This document shows positions 1 to 8,260 of a stretch of DNA of 56,825 nt, in pieces. The DNA is from Candidatus Endomicrobiellum agilis (lineage in GTDB: Bacteria; Elusimicrobiota; Endomicrobiia; Endomicrobiales; Endomicrobiaceae). The DNA lies in the NCBI GenBank assembly GCA_020328155.1, contig JAIXMX010000009.1, positions 741-57,565 of the forward strand, in the 5' to 3' direction. The position numbers and the translations under genes were made by a program. The notes below the pieces were generated by a model. That model searched no databases, was not told where the DNA came from, and worked only from the letters and a program-made list of their open reading frames with translations. Positions within the stretch are counted from its first letter, which is position 1. Each line of letters opens with the position of its first letter.

Positions 1-61
1 TCATATATACCACAGCGTAACCCGCACCCTCCAACATCTTGCTCATAATTTTATTTATCAT
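1..61 (-). CDS. Start of an unidentified protein, cut by the window edge
   Basis: Only the first 20 codons are visible (MINKIMSKMLEGAGYAVVYM). A GGTGA ribosome-binding site sits a few bases before the ATG. The frame is the same as that of the decayed gene just upstream, so it could be the next cistron of the same transcript. Too little is visible to name a family. Confidence 0.35.
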   Translation of the reverse strand, partial: MINKIMSKMLEGAGYAVVYM

Positions 62-76
62 TTAAATCACCGCCGT

Positions 77-582
77 TTAAAACCCGTTTGTTCCCGCTTC
101 TACTATCTTCAGATTTTTACTGCCTTTATATTCTTTTGTCAGTATTCCCATTGCCAAAACAACATCGTACGGATTGGCAAACTGCGTCGATAAAAACATA
201 TCCACAAACGAAAACAATTCCGCTCTCTATTCTTCTTTCGCTTCCTCTGCCTGTTTTTTCGCACCTTCTATCGCTTCCTCAAACTCTTTCCTGTTGTCCG
301 CCCCTTCTATTATTTCCTCTTTCATCAGTTCCCGTTCTCTCGCTCTCAATACCTCGCATTCTGCCTCGTGCAGTGTTATCCGCTTTCCCGAGACACCTGT
401 TTATATCTGTCTTCCCAGTCTTCGTTCTCAGCTATCGCTCTTTTTATTATTTCTTTTAGCTCTTTCCGAGTTTCCCGCTCGGGCGCGACCAAAAAAATAA
501 ACGCAACGGAATTACCTGCTGCGTCTATTCTGAAATAATAATAAAAGGTTATTAGCGTAATCTTGTCATATTGTAAGAACAA
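77..582 (-). pseudogene. Decayed coding stretch, unknown product, coiled-coil-like
   Basis: Three open pieces follow each other on the minus strand. The first (582 to 376) is rich in Glu, Lys and Arg and ends at TAA. The second, in another frame, is a charged helix (motif DNRKEFEEAIEGAKKQAEEA) ending at TAG near 227. The third is in the same frame as the second, reads FANPYDVVLAMGILTKEYKG, and ends at TAA at 77-79. Pieces two and three lack convincing start codons. I therefore read this as one gene broken by a frameshift and a nonsense codon. An alternative is a set of tightly packed small phage or plasmid genes. I recognise no family. Confidence 0.4.
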
Positions 583-665
583 GAGTACCTGTCATTATTA
601 TATAAGCATTTACTAAAATTTTGCAACTATTGAGAGGACATGACACAGAGAGCAGTCTTTACGCT

Positions 666-683
666 AGACCAAAGGGTCTTTTT
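666..683 (+). terminator. Short hairpin with T-run
   Basis: AGACC-AAAG-GGTCT followed by a run of T on the plus strand. It resembles a small intrinsic terminator for plus-strand transcription coming from about 550. The preceding block (AATCTTGTC, then TATTGAGAG) resembles the candidate small RNA at 38882-38974. Confidence 0.35.
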
Positions 684-686
684 GCT

Positions 687-1368
687 TTATACTTTTTCGT
701 ATTTGCTGAGTCTATCTTTTAGGGCTTTGATTTCATGCTGAAGGCTGTTATAGAGTCTCTGCTGGTCTGTTATCAGCGCCGCCTGCCTGTTAATCTCACG
801 TTCGTATTGTCCTCTGTCCACGCTATTATCAGGATTTGCCATGCCGCTGGAGTGAGTGCTTAACAGGTTCTGTTTCATTGTGTTAAATTTATTCTGCCAA
901 TCGTCCCCGTGCAATGCAGGCTTGCTGATAGTTGTATTTTGCTTGTTCCAGTTCCCTAGTCAACGCGTCCTTTTCCCCGCCTCCAGAGTTATTTGCTTTA
1001 AGCTGTTGGATTTCTTTGTTGAGGCTATCATTACTTTGTAAGGCTACTTTTTCTCTAGCCTTCGCTCCGATAGCCACTAATGTGGACGACTTTTCGCATT
1101 TGAAAAAATAATAACACAGACCTGACGCAACCACAAAAAGAAAAATGAAAGAGACTAAAGCTATCTTAAGTCCTGTGTTGTTGTTTGGTTGCAATACAGG
1201 GCTTTTTTGTTGCTCTGGGCATATGTCGGCAGGTGCTTTTTGTCGCGGCTCTGGTTGTACCGAATCAGAGACATCTGCAACAACGTCCGACGTGGATAGT
1301 TGACGAGGCGGGACAACACAACCCGATATAAGCAACAGCGCTAAAACAGCTGATATTACTTTCTTCAT
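687..1368 (-). pseudogene. Family A lipoprotein, copy A1, frameshifted
   Basis: The N-terminal part (1368 to 889) has a lipoprotein signal peptide MKKVISAVLALLLISGC (lipobox ISGC, Cys17), a polar linker nearly identical to copies A2 and A3 (ADVSDSVQPEP), and a membrane helix (ALVSFIFLFVVASGLCYYFF). A coiled-coil region follows and ends abruptly at GRLAE. The expected C-terminal coiled coil continues in another frame (914 to 687), ending KALKDRLSKYEKV, which matches the tails of A2 and A3. I therefore infer one frameshift near 900-915 in a gene that would otherwise encode about 220 residues. Two overlapping genes, the second starting at TTG, is the alternative. The leader carries GGATA tandem repeats. 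Confidence 0.7.
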
Positions 1369-1390
1369 ACCTATCCTATCCTATCCTATC
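1369..1390 (-). promoter_or_regulatory. Tandem GGATA Shine-Dalgarno repeat of copy A1
   Basis: Read on the minus strand this is GATA followed by three full GGATA units, then GGT directly before the ATG. AGGA of the last unit is 5 bases from the start codon, so each unit brings an AGGA that can pair with 16S rRNA. Copies A2, A3 and the gene at 38013 have five full units; this one has three. Confidence 0.75.
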
Positions 1391-1453
1391 GGGACAGTCG
1401 GAAGTAATAATAAATTTCTTAATGAGGTCGGAACCGCTTAAATCCTTCTTTGA

Positions 1454-1476
1454 TTATTGGGCTTGGCCACCAATAA
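1454..1476. repeat. Hairpin between B1 and A1
   Basis: Perfect 7 bp inverted repeat TTATTGG/CCAATAA around a 9 base loop. The same element is present at 2645-2667 between B2 and A2. It lies just past the stop codon of neither gene but within the leader of A1, so it could end upstream transcripts or protect them from decay. Confidence 0.5.
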
Positions 1477-1503
1477 GAGGAAAACTGTTTGGAGTCGCTT
1501 TAT

Positions 1504-1872
1504 TTACCCGCTACCAGAAGACTTATCAGAACCCTTTTTACAACAACAACAGCAACCACATTTACAAATTATGCTAAGAACAACCAAAGAAACAAAAACA
1601 ACAGCACCTATACAGATACCAATTTCAGTTTTTGATATACCAAAGCCAGAGGATTCAGGGATTGAGAACTGTTCCTCAGGTAATGGTAACGGCGATGGTA
1701 TTGGTCTGGGCGTTGGTGTTGGTGTAGGTGTAGGCGTTGGGTTTGGCGATGGACTTGGACTAACCTGATTAGCAGTTTTGGTATCAGTTTTGGCAGGTTG
1801 AGATTTGTTAGGCTGTTTGCCACAGCCTGAGACTAAGACTATACATAACAATAACGATATTACTTTTTTCAT
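1504..1872 (-). CDS. Family B lipoprotein B1 with Pro-Thr linker, membrane helix and Cys string
   Basis: About 122 residues. The start is set at MKKVIS because it follows AAAGGATAGGA and begins a lipoprotein signal peptide (MKKVISLLLCIVLVSGC, Cys17). The longer open frame upstream is leader DNA conserved with B2. Order: lipobox; polar linker; Pro-rich stretch with five Thr-Pro units; a segment identical to B2 (EEQFSIPESSGFGISK); a membrane helix (IGICIGAVVFVSLVVLSII); then CKCGCCCCCKKG and a Ser/Gly tail. Seven cysteines in eight residues next to a membrane helix is unusual and could bind metal or be lipidated. It alternates with family A genes in one direction. Function unknown. Confidence 0.75.
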   Translation of the reverse strand: MKKVISLLLCIVLVSGCGKQPNKSQPAKTDTKTANQVSPSPSPNPTPTPTPTPTPRPIPSPLPLPEEQFSIPESSGFGISKTEIGICIGAVVFVSLVVLSIICKCGCCCCCKKGSDKSSGSG

Positions 1873-1932
1873 TCCTATCCTTTGGCAGTAACAACGAAAT
1901 CTAAAATTCTTTCTATACCACACGGGCGGTTT

Positions 1933-2535
1933 TTATTTTTGTTCGAGCAGTACACTGAGGCGGTGAATTTCCGCTTTTAGCCGCTGCATTGCAATATCGT
2001 TCGCATTCAGAGACCTCTTTGCAATCGCGTATTTCAATGCCCATTCGCAGGGTGCCATGTCGGTTCTGTTTTCTACAGTCAGAGACTGAACTACTTTATC
2101 CGTTGCAATATTTTGTAATTCCAGCAATAGTTCTGCTTCCCTGCTTTGCAGTTTTTCAATGTCGCTTTCCAAGTCTGCTATCCGTCTTATATACAGCTGT
2201 TTTTGCTCGGGCTTAAACCAATCTTGTGTCTTTGCGGTATAATCATTTTTGAGCCGCTGTATCTGTTTATATTGTCGGATACCTAAGTACACGGCGGCTA
2301 CAGATATTACAGATAAAACAATTATGGCCGCCCAATATCCTTTTGTGCTTTTTTCTTGCAATACAGGGCTTTTTTGTTGCTCTGGGCATATGTCGGCAGG
2401 TGCTTTTTGTAACGACTCTGGTTGTACCGAATCAGAGACATCTGCAACGGCGTCCGACTTGGACAGTTGACGAAGCGGAGCAACACAACCTGATATAAGC
2501 AACAGCGTTAATACAGCTGATATTAATCTCTTCAT
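1933..2535 (-). CDS. Family A lipoprotein A2, intact
   Basis: 200 residues. Signal peptide MKRLISAVLTLLLISGC (Cys17), then the family A linker (ADVSDSVQPESLQKAPADIC), a membrane helix around residues 68-86 (YWAAIIVLSVISVAAVYLG), and a C-terminal coiled coil with basic and acidic heptads ending AEIHRLSVLLEQK. Linker and C-terminal end match A1 and A3, while the middle differs strongly, suggesting diversification of the tail after duplication. If the lipid anchor and helix both insert in the inner membrane, the coiled coil would be cytoplasmic. Function unknown. Confidence 0.75.
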   Translation of the reverse strand: MKRLISAVLTLLLISGCVAPLRQLSKSDAVADVSDSVQPESLQKAPADICPEQQKSPVLQEKSTKGYWAAIIVLSVISVAAVYLGIRQYKQIQRLKNDYTAKTQDWFKPEQKQLYIRRIADLESDIEKLQSREAELLLELQNIATDKVVQSLTVENRTDMAPCEWALKYAIAKRSLNANDIAMQRLKAEIHRLSVLLEQK

Positions 2536-2567
2536 ACCTATCCTATCCTATCCTATCCTATCCTATC
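2536..2567 (-). promoter_or_regulatory. Tandem GGATA Shine-Dalgarno repeat of copy A2
   Basis: On the minus strand: GATA, five full GGATA units, GGT, then ATG. Immediately upstream is CCGCCTGTCC, shared in related form by A1 and A3; the 38013 leader has CCGCC at the same place. Confidence 0.75.
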
Positions 2568-2644
2568 AGGACAGGCGGAAGTAATAATAAATTTCTTTAC
2601 ATCATTTTTTTAGTGAGGTCGGAACCTCTTAAATCTTTCTTTGA

Positions 2645-2667
2645 TTATTGGGCTTGGCCACCAATAA
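2645..2667. repeat. Hairpin between B2 and A2
   Basis: Perfect 7 bp inverted repeat TTATTGG/CCAATAA, a second copy of the element at 1454-1476. A further GAGGT/ACCTC hairpin lies next to it at about 2614-2627. Confidence 0.5.
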
Positions 2668-2694
2668 GAGGAAAACTGTTTAGAGGTGCTTTAT

Positions 2695-3045
2695 TTAACC
2701 ATGACCGCTACTAGAAGACTTATCAGAACCCTTTTTACAACAGCAACAGCAACCACATTTACAAAATATAACAAGAGCAATAAGAGCAACAACTATACCG
2801 ATACCGATTTGAGTTTTTGATATACCAAAGCCAGAGGATTCAGGGATTGAGAACTGTTCCTCAGGTAATGGTAACGGCGATGGTATTGGTCTGGGCGTTG
2901 GTGTTGGGTTTGGTGATGGCGATGGACTTGGACTAACCTGATTAGCAGTTTTGGTATCAGTTTTGGCAGGTTGAGAATTGTTACGCTGTTTACCACAGCC
3001 TGAGATTAAGACTATACATAACAATAACGATACTAATTTTTTCAT
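2695..3045 (-). CDS. Family B lipoprotein B2 with short Pro-Thr linker and Cys string
   Basis: About 116 residues, closely similar to B1. Signal peptide MKKLVSLLLCIVLISGC (Cys17), preceded by GAAGGATAGAT. The Pro-rich linker has two Thr-Pro units after PNP against five in B1, but one more Pro-Ser pair. The difference is in steps of six bases, so the frame is kept. The membrane helix (IGIGIVVALIALVIF) is followed by the same CKCGCCCCCKKG cysteine string and a Ser-Gly-His tail. The start was chosen at the ATG before the signal peptide, not the upstream GTG of the longer open frame. Function unknown. Confidence 0.75.
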   Translation of the reverse strand: MKKLVSLLLCIVLISGCGKQRNNSQPAKTDTKTANQVSPSPSPSPNPTPTPRPIPSPLPLPEEQFSIPESSGFGISKTQIGIGIVVALIALVIFCKCGCCCCCKKGSDKSSSSGHG

Positions 3046-3105
3046 ATCTATCCTTCGGAAGCAATAACGAAATCTAAAGTTCTTTCTATACCACACAGGA
3101 CTCTT

Positions 3106-3657
3106 TTATTTTGCTTCAAGTAATCCGTTTAATCTACTTATTTCTCTCTGCATTGCGTCAATCGTTTGCCTGTTGTTAACCATCTCCGTAGCCCACCACT
3201 GTGGCACGCCTTCGGAAGGATTGGCTAGTTGGTTAAGGATTTTTTGCTCATTCCTTTTCCATGCTTCTATTACATCTCTTAATCGTTTTATTTCTTTGTT
3301 TATACTTGCTTTTTCGTCTTTGCATTTTTCGCTACAACCTACTGATTGTTGCATTTGCTGCAGTTGATTAACAAAATTATCGTGCATTTTAAAATGATGA
3401 TAAGTGATGTAAACGCTGTAAGCTATGGCAAGCAGAGCAACGCTCCATCCTGCAAATGCCCACCAGTTGGTCTTTGGTTGCAATACAGGGCATTCTTTCT
3501 GCTCTGGGCATATGTCGGCAGGTGCTTTTTGTAACGGCTCTGGTTGTACCGAATCAGAGACATCTGCAACAGCGTCCGACGTGACTAGTTGACGAGGCGG
3601 AGCAACACAACCCGATATAAGCAACAGCGTTAAAACAGCTGATATTACTTTCTTCAT
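3106..3657 (-). CDS. Family A lipoprotein A3, intact
   Basis: 183 residues. Signal peptide MKKVISAVLTLLLISGC, family A linker, membrane helix near residues 66-86 (WAFAGWSVALLAIAYSVYI), then a coiled coil with two close cysteines (SVGCSEKCKD) and the conserved C-terminal pattern REISRLNGLLEAK. It is the most upstream gene of the array, so its promoter probably lies in 3690-3800. Function unknown. Confidence 0.75.
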   Translation of the reverse strand: MKKVISAVLTLLLISGCVAPPRQLVTSDAVADVSDSVQPEPLQKAPADICPEQKECPVLQPKTNWWAFAGWSVALLAIAYSVYITYHHFKMHDNFVNQLQQMQQSVGCSEKCKDEKASINKEIKRLRDVIEAWKRNEQKILNQLANPSEGVPQWWATEMVNNRQTIDAMQREISRLNGLLEAK

Positions 3658-3688
3658 ACCTATCCTATCCTATCCTATCCTATCCTAT
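3658..3688 (-). promoter_or_regulatory. Tandem GGATA Shine-Dalgarno repeat of copy A3
   Basis: Five full GGATA units followed by GGT and the ATG. The unit next to the upstream unique sequence has a G to C change on the minus strand (CATA instead of GATA), as expected for the eroding edge of a microsatellite. Confidence 0.75.
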
Positions 3689-3997
3689 GCGGACAGGCGG
3701 GAGATTATACCATATTGCTTTTTTCTAGCCTCACGCTCGGCTGAGACCATGATAATTAATTATTCAAAAACCGAAGGTCGCCTTTTTTTCCAAAACCTGA
3801 GACCGCTTTACATGGTAATTATAGTTTAGCCGAAAAGCTGCAAAAAAGTCAAATTTTGGTTTGTGCGTGCAAAAAAAAGGAGTAAAAAAAAGCGCGTGAT
3901 TTGCGGTGCCTCTAAGGCGAATTAGAGGCAATCAATTCAAAAACGCACCCCTTTTTTTGCCTCTTGCCAACACGCACCAGCGATATCCTTGTTATAC
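3689..3997. other. Intergenic region with hairpin
   Basis: No gene seen. It contains a perfect 8 bp inverted repeat TGCCTCTA/TAGAGGCA at 3907-3930 and several poly-A/poly-T runs. It should hold the promoter for the minus-strand lipoprotein array and the end of the ATPase remnant. Confidence 0.4.
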
Positions 3998-4743
3998 CTA
4001 TTGTGTAGGAATGTAATCCAACCCTTTTTTTACCCAATCGGAATTATTCAATTTCTTTATCAATTCAGAAATTGCGCTATTTTCATCTCCCGCAATGGCT
4101 TTTTGAAAAAGTTTATTTGATTCAATATCGTTTATAGACATATTTATTACAGGCAATTCTGTACACTTAGTTCCCTCGTCTTTTTGAAGTATTTCAGCTT
4201 CTTTTTTAAGTTGATTAATTGATTCGGCGGGTTGCGTTGGCGGTTTGGCAATTTTTAATAAATGAGACAATAATTGTTTTTTATTTAAGTCTTTAAAACA
4301 ATGTTTTAATGCTGTAATGCATATTCAGTCTTAATTTTCCATACTTCGTCTCTCTTTGTCTGTAATTTCTTATTAAGTGAGTTTAGTTTATCTTTTTCAT
4401 TATTAAGTTCTTTTATCTCTTGTTCAATTTTTCGAATCGTTGTTTCAGCTTCTTTATTTTCTTTTGATAATGTGAAAATTCCTTTTAGAGCGCCGGATTC
4501 ATAAAAATAGTCTTTTATAAAATTTTGATTATAAATAAGTACATTTTCGTCTGATAATCCTTTGATTTCACAATGCCGATATTTCTCTTTTGATTCCTCT
4601 GACTTATAATGGTATAAATAGTCTGAAATTATACTTTTTCCTGTTCCGTTTAAGCCGTAGATAAAATTAACTCTTTTGTCCGTTGACAATGTAACGGACT
4701 TTTTGCAACAGGCTGCTTTATCCATTATAATTTCTGTTATCAT
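3998..4743 (-). pseudogene. Remnant of an AAA_13 ATPase (RloC-like)
   Basis: The N-terminal part has a Walker A motif (FIYGLNGTGKSIISDY) followed by the family pattern for a second strand and coiled coil (VLIYNQNFIKDYFYE, then a long Glu/Lys helix). It stops at TEYALQH. The helix continues in another frame (CFKDLNKKQLLSHLLKIAKP), giving one frameshift near 4310-4325. That frame ends at DWVKKGLDYIPTQ, about where AAA_13 proteins continue into a CPFC-type motif, and the rest is missing. AAA_13 proteins include the anticodon nuclease RloC and other anti-phage ATPases. What remains is about a third of the normal length and cannot function. The nuclease part is absent, so the exact system cannot be named. 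Confidence 0.6.
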
Positions 4744-4840
4744 AATTCCATCTCCGTATTATTTCTATTTTATTATCAAATTATCCAACAATTCTTTTTT
4801 GCATAATTTTTTCACTGCAGTAAATGGTTTTTGGTCTTAT

Positions 4841-4930
4841 TTGTTATTCTGAAAAAGCGAAGCCTTTGGAAAGTCCAGAAAAAATAAGAAACTGAATCTT
4901 TTGGGGAGTTTGCTCTCTCGGCATGACAAA
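4841..4930. repeat. Possible small dispersed repeat with inverted ends
   Basis: The block starts TTGTTATTCTG and ends CGGCATGACAA, imperfect inverted ends typical of short intergenic palindromic repeats. A similar GTCATTCTCGGCGAAGG string occurs at about 53400. No reading frame is convincing. Whether it is genome-wide repetitive cannot be judged from this window. Confidence 0.3.
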
Positions 4931-5069
4931 CAAAAGTTAAAGTTTTTCATTATCACTATCTTTTTTATGCGCTCGTTATCTTCTTGCTCGGTAACAATGA
5001 TTTCAATTGTTTAGGTATTTGTCAGATAAAACGCTTAGCTAAACGACTTATGCGCTCTTGAACAGTTAA

Positions 5070-5930
5070 TTACTGAGCTTTTATATATTCGATACTAGAC
5101 TGAGCTTTAAACCAAGTATTCTGTCGTTTGGCATAGTGTCTCGTATCTTTTGAGAACTCCAAAACTAAATCGTCTCTTGGAATCTTTTTATCTAGGTATT
5201 GTACTATATGTCTGTAGCCTATGCCGCTTAATGCGGGGCAATTCTTATCAAACCCCATGTCTAAAACTTTTTGTGTTTCTTCAATCATACCACTGTCTAT
5301 CATTTGTTTACATCTTTCGTTAATTCTTTTATACAAGATTTTACTCTCAACAGAAATACTGTAATGTTTAAAATTGTATCTCGGACTTTTAAGCTTAAAA
5401 TGTTCTTTAAGAGTTTTTCCTGAAAGAATATTTACTTCGAGCGATCTAAGCAGTCTTTGCGGATTTTTTTTATTCTTTTCAGCAGCTTCCGGATCTAACT
5501 TTAAAAGTTTATTGTAAAGTTCTTCGTTAGATTGAGCTTTTAGTTCTTTTCTCAAAAATTCGTCTGCTTTAGGCATGTCGTCAAGTCCGTAAAGCAAAGC
5601 TTTAATATATAATCCCGTTCCACCTGTTATAACGGGGACTTTGTTTTTTTTTAAAATTTCTGCAATTTTTAAATCGGCAGCGTGTACAAATGCTGCGGCG
5701 TTGTATGTTTGGTCAAGATTTATAATATCAGTTAAGTGCTGCAAAACTCCGTCAATTTTGCGGAGTCCGTTTTGCAAAAGATATCCCTCTTTATTTGTAC
5801 CGATATCTAAGTATTTGTAAACCTGTCTCGAATCACAAGAAATTATCTCGCCGTTTTTTGCTTTACAAAACTCAACAGCCTTTTTTGTCTTTCCGCTTGC
5901 AGTTGGTCCTGAAATAACAATAATATCCAT
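5070..5930 (-). CDS. miaA: tRNA dimethylallyltransferase
   Basis: Transfers a dimethylallyl group from DMAPP to A37 of tRNAs reading UNN codons, the step before MiaB, which is also encoded here. The P-loop GPTASGKT is at the extreme N terminus (residues 8-15), followed by SCDSRQVYKYLDIGTNK and GGTGLYIKALLYGLD, and the C-terminal pattern TRHYAKRQNTWF is typical. I start at MDIIVISGP, giving 286 residues, rather than at the open frame 30 codons longer, because the P-loop belongs near the start. It is downstream of mutL, as in many bacteria. Confidence 0.93.
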   Translation of the reverse strand: MDIIVISGPTASGKTKKAVEFCKAKNGEIISCDSRQVYKYLDIGTNKEGYLLQNGLRKIDGVLQHLTDIINLDQTYNAAAFVHAADLKIAEILKKNKVPVITGGTGLYIKALLYGLDDMPKADEFLRKELKAQSNEELYNKLLKLDPEAAEKNKKNPQRLLRSLEVNILSGKTLKEHFKLKSPRYNFKHYSISVESKILYKRINERCKQMIDSGMIEETQKVLDMGFDKNCPALSGIGYRHIVQYLDKKIPRDDLVLEFSKDTRHYAKRQNTWFKAQSSIEYIKAQ

Positions 5931-6088
5931 AGTTTTTGCGCCGTCATCCGTCATACTGAAAGATGAATTTTTTGAAGTGTCTAAAATAAATAAACTATAC
6001 CTGTGCAAAGTAAACAACATCTATTTTTTATTCTGTGAGTTCTTCAAATTTTTTTCTTTTAAGGTGGCGATAATTATCTTCTGTCAAC

Positions 6089-7957
6089 TTATTTGCGTTT
6101 AAAAAATTTTTCTAATTCGCTTAATGAGATTCTATATGCTGTAGGTCTGCCATGAGGACATGTAAAAGGGCATTCGCATTTAAAGAGATCGTTTATCAAT
6201 TTTTTGGCTTCAATAAATGAAACATTATCGCCTGCTTTTATACTTGCGCGGCAGGCTGAGCGAATAATTTTATCTCTTTTTTGTTCTATTTCCACATGTT
6301 TATCATCTTCAATATCTGAAATTATTGCCTTAACTATTTGTTCCATCGACATATTTCCAAGCAGCGCCGGATACGCTGTGATTCTAAAAGAATTTTGCCC
6401 GAATTCTTCAATGCTTATTCCCAAATCATTAAAAAGATTTAGATTTGCCTTAAGAAGCTCCGAAACACTTGGAGAAAGGTCAAAATTTTCAGGCATAAGC
6501 ATTTGCTGTATTTTGACAGTCTGATTTTTCATCTGTAAAAGATAGAGTTCGTATCTCACTCTTTCTGCAGCAGCGTGCTGGTCAAAGATATATAAACTGC
6601 CTTTATTTTCAGCAATAATGTATGTGCCGAAAACCTGTCCGAGAATTTTTATGTTATTGTCAAAGTTTTCAGGCGTAAGTTCCTCCTGTTTTACAAGAAC
6701 GTCAGCGTATCTGTCTATATTATGATTTTGTTTTGAAGGGACATAGTTGTGCTTTGGTTTGGGTTCTCTAACGTAAATAGCAGATTGCGGTATTTTAGAA
6801 ATAGAGTAAGCATTGCGATCTTTACTCTTTTGCTTTGTAAATTCTAACAAGTTGAAATTTTCGGTTTTGCTTGTCATCTGAATGCTCGCGTCTCGAAGTT
6901 GTGTCTCTGATTTATCACGCGGCGGCTCCGCAAAAGACGAAGGATAAGCTATTTTAATTTCCGGGTAAGCGCACGATATAAGAGCATTTCTTAGCGCTTT
7001 ATAAATAATGTCATACATGCCGTTTTCAGTCGCAAATTTTACTTCTCTTTTTGCAGGATGTATGTTTACGTCAATATCTGATGGGTCAATGGTAATATAA
7101 ATTAACAGTCCCGCGTGTCTGTCGCGAGGGATTGATTCTTTGTAAGCCTGATAGACGCAATGCGTAAGCCATTTTGGATAATTTACAGGTCTTGAATTTA
7201 CAAAAAGGTACTGGTATTTTCTGTTAGACAAAGAATCACCTCTGCCTGTAAAATAGATATCTGATGAAGCTTTAGGATGATCTACTTTTATATTTTTAAG
7301 CTTCTTTGCAAAATCTTTGCCTAAAATATCCGCAATCCTGTCTAACTTGCTGTCTGTCTGAGATGTAGAAAAAATAGTTTTATTTTCAGAAATCATTTTA
7401 AAGGCTATATCGTTATTTGTAAGAGCTGTTTCCTCAAGAGAACTTATAATTCTTGAGCGTTCGGTGGAGTCGCTTTTTAAAAATTTTTGCCGCGCCGGAG
7501 TATTAAAAAATAAATTTTTAATTTCCGTTATTGTTCCTTCCGCGCCTGCCCAAGGAATTATTTTAACATCTTTACCGCCGTCAGCTGAAAGTTTCCATCC
7601 GGAAGCTTCGCCTTTTTTTCTTGTTTTCATTTCAAAGTTTGAAATAGCTACTATGGAGGCAAGAGCCTCGCCTCTGAATCCTAAAGAATGAATATGTGAT
7701 AAGTCGTTAAAATCGTCTATTTTACTTGTTGCATGTCTTAATATAGAGAGTTCCAAATCTTTTCTGTCCATAGCAAAGCCGTTGTCGGAAACTCTTATAA
7801 GCTTTTTGCCTGCTTCTTCTATTTCAACGGTTATGGAAGACGCGAAAGCGTCTAAAGAATTTTCTACAAGTTCTTTAACGGCGTTTGACGGGCGTTCTAC
7901 AACTTCGCCGGCAGCTATTTTATTGATTGTTTCTTGCGGCAAAATATTTATCGGCAT
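6089..7957 (-). CDS. mutL: DNA mismatch repair protein MutL
   Basis: About 622 residues. The N-terminal GHKL ATPase has VKELVENSLDA, RVSDNGFAMD, HATSKI and GFRGEALAS. The C-terminal domain carries the endonuclease motif DQHAAAERVRYE plus ACRASIKAGD and CPHGRPTAY. These define the nicking class of MutL found in bacteria without MutH. The start is MPINILPQETI, which has AAGGAAATAAAT before it; the ATG eight codons upstream lacks a site. It is intact, together with mutS, so mismatch repair seems to be kept despite surrounding gene decay. Confidence 0.95.
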   Translation of the reverse strand: MPINILPQETINKIAAGEVVERPSNAVKELVENSLDAFASSITVEIEEAGKKLIRVSDNGFAMDRKDLELSILRHATSKIDDFNDLSHIHSLGFRGEALASIVAISNFEMKTRKKGEASGWKLSADGGKDVKIIPWAGAEGTITEIKNLFFNTPARQKFLKSDSTERSRIISSLEETALTNNDIAFKMISENKTIFSTSQTDSKLDRIADILGKDFAKKLKNIKVDHPKASSDIYFTGRGDSLSNRKYQYLFVNSRPVNYPKWLTHCVYQAYKESIPRDRHAGLLIYITIDPSDIDVNIHPAKREVKFATENGMYDIIYKALRNALISCAYPEIKIAYPSSFAEPPRDKSETQLRDASIQMTSKTENFNLLEFTKQKSKDRNAYSISKIPQSAIYVREPKPKHNYVPSKQNHNIDRYADVLVKQEELTPENFDNNIKILGQVFGTYIIAENKGSLYIFDQHAAAERVRYELYLLQMKNQTVKIQQMLMPENFDLSPSVSELLKANLNLFNDLGISIEEFGQNSFRITAYPALLGNMSMEQIVKAIISDIEDDKHVEIEQKRDKIIRSACRASIKAGDNVSFIEAKKLINDLFKCECPFTCPHGRPTAYRISLSELEKFFKRK

Positions 7958-8116
7958 ATTTATTTCCTTGCGCCTGTTCATTACATAATAAATTACGTAT
8001 TATTTTTTTTATTTTATTAACAATTTGTTGATATAAATTTTCTTTCGATATTAGTAAAAACAAACACTTGCCATTGCTTTTTTCCTGCTAAGGAAGACAC
8101 CGGTATATTCCCGGCT

Positions 8117-8248
8117 TTAGAAACTGCTTATGCCGACTTGTTCTCCATCTATAACTTTTTTAAGTCTTGGCGCAACATGTGTTATTGCATGTTCGCCCAT
8201 TTCTGTGTCTATGTAATGCCTGCCTATAATATGTACCTTTAATTCCAT
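8117..8248 (-). CDS. Small unidentified ORF (43 residues)
   Basis: Starts MELKVHIIGRHYIDTEMG and ends VIDGEQVGISSF. An AAGGATG ribosome-binding site lies 6-7 bases before the ATG and overlaps the end of the neighbouring small ORF, which suggests coupled translation. It has no recognisable family. It could be an intact small gene or the last piece of a decayed one. Confidence 0.35.
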   Translation of the reverse strand: MELKVHIIGRHYIDTEMGEHAITHVAPRLKKVIDGEQVGISSF

Positions 8249-8260
8249 CACTTACATCCT

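Larger units (their letters stand above)
1369..3657. repeat. Tandem duplication of a two-gene A-B module
   Basis: Two successive units of about 1.1-1.2 kb (1369-2535 and 2536-3657) each contain a B gene and an A gene with matching leaders and intergenic hairpins. The preceding A1 is a third copy of the A half. Leader stretches such as AAGTAATAATAAATTTCTT recur at 1401 and 2579. Coding ends and leaders are better conserved than gene middles. Confidence 0.7.

Noticed and set aside
88-500. Plus-strand open frames rich in Leu, Ser and Pro at the left edge
   Set aside because: They are antisense to charged helical frames on the minus strand and lack ribosome-binding sites.
687-3657. Family A and B products as phage i-spanin/o-spanin pairs
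   Set aside because: Each protein carries both a lipobox and a membrane helix, the array is repeated, and there is no endolysin or holin next to it.
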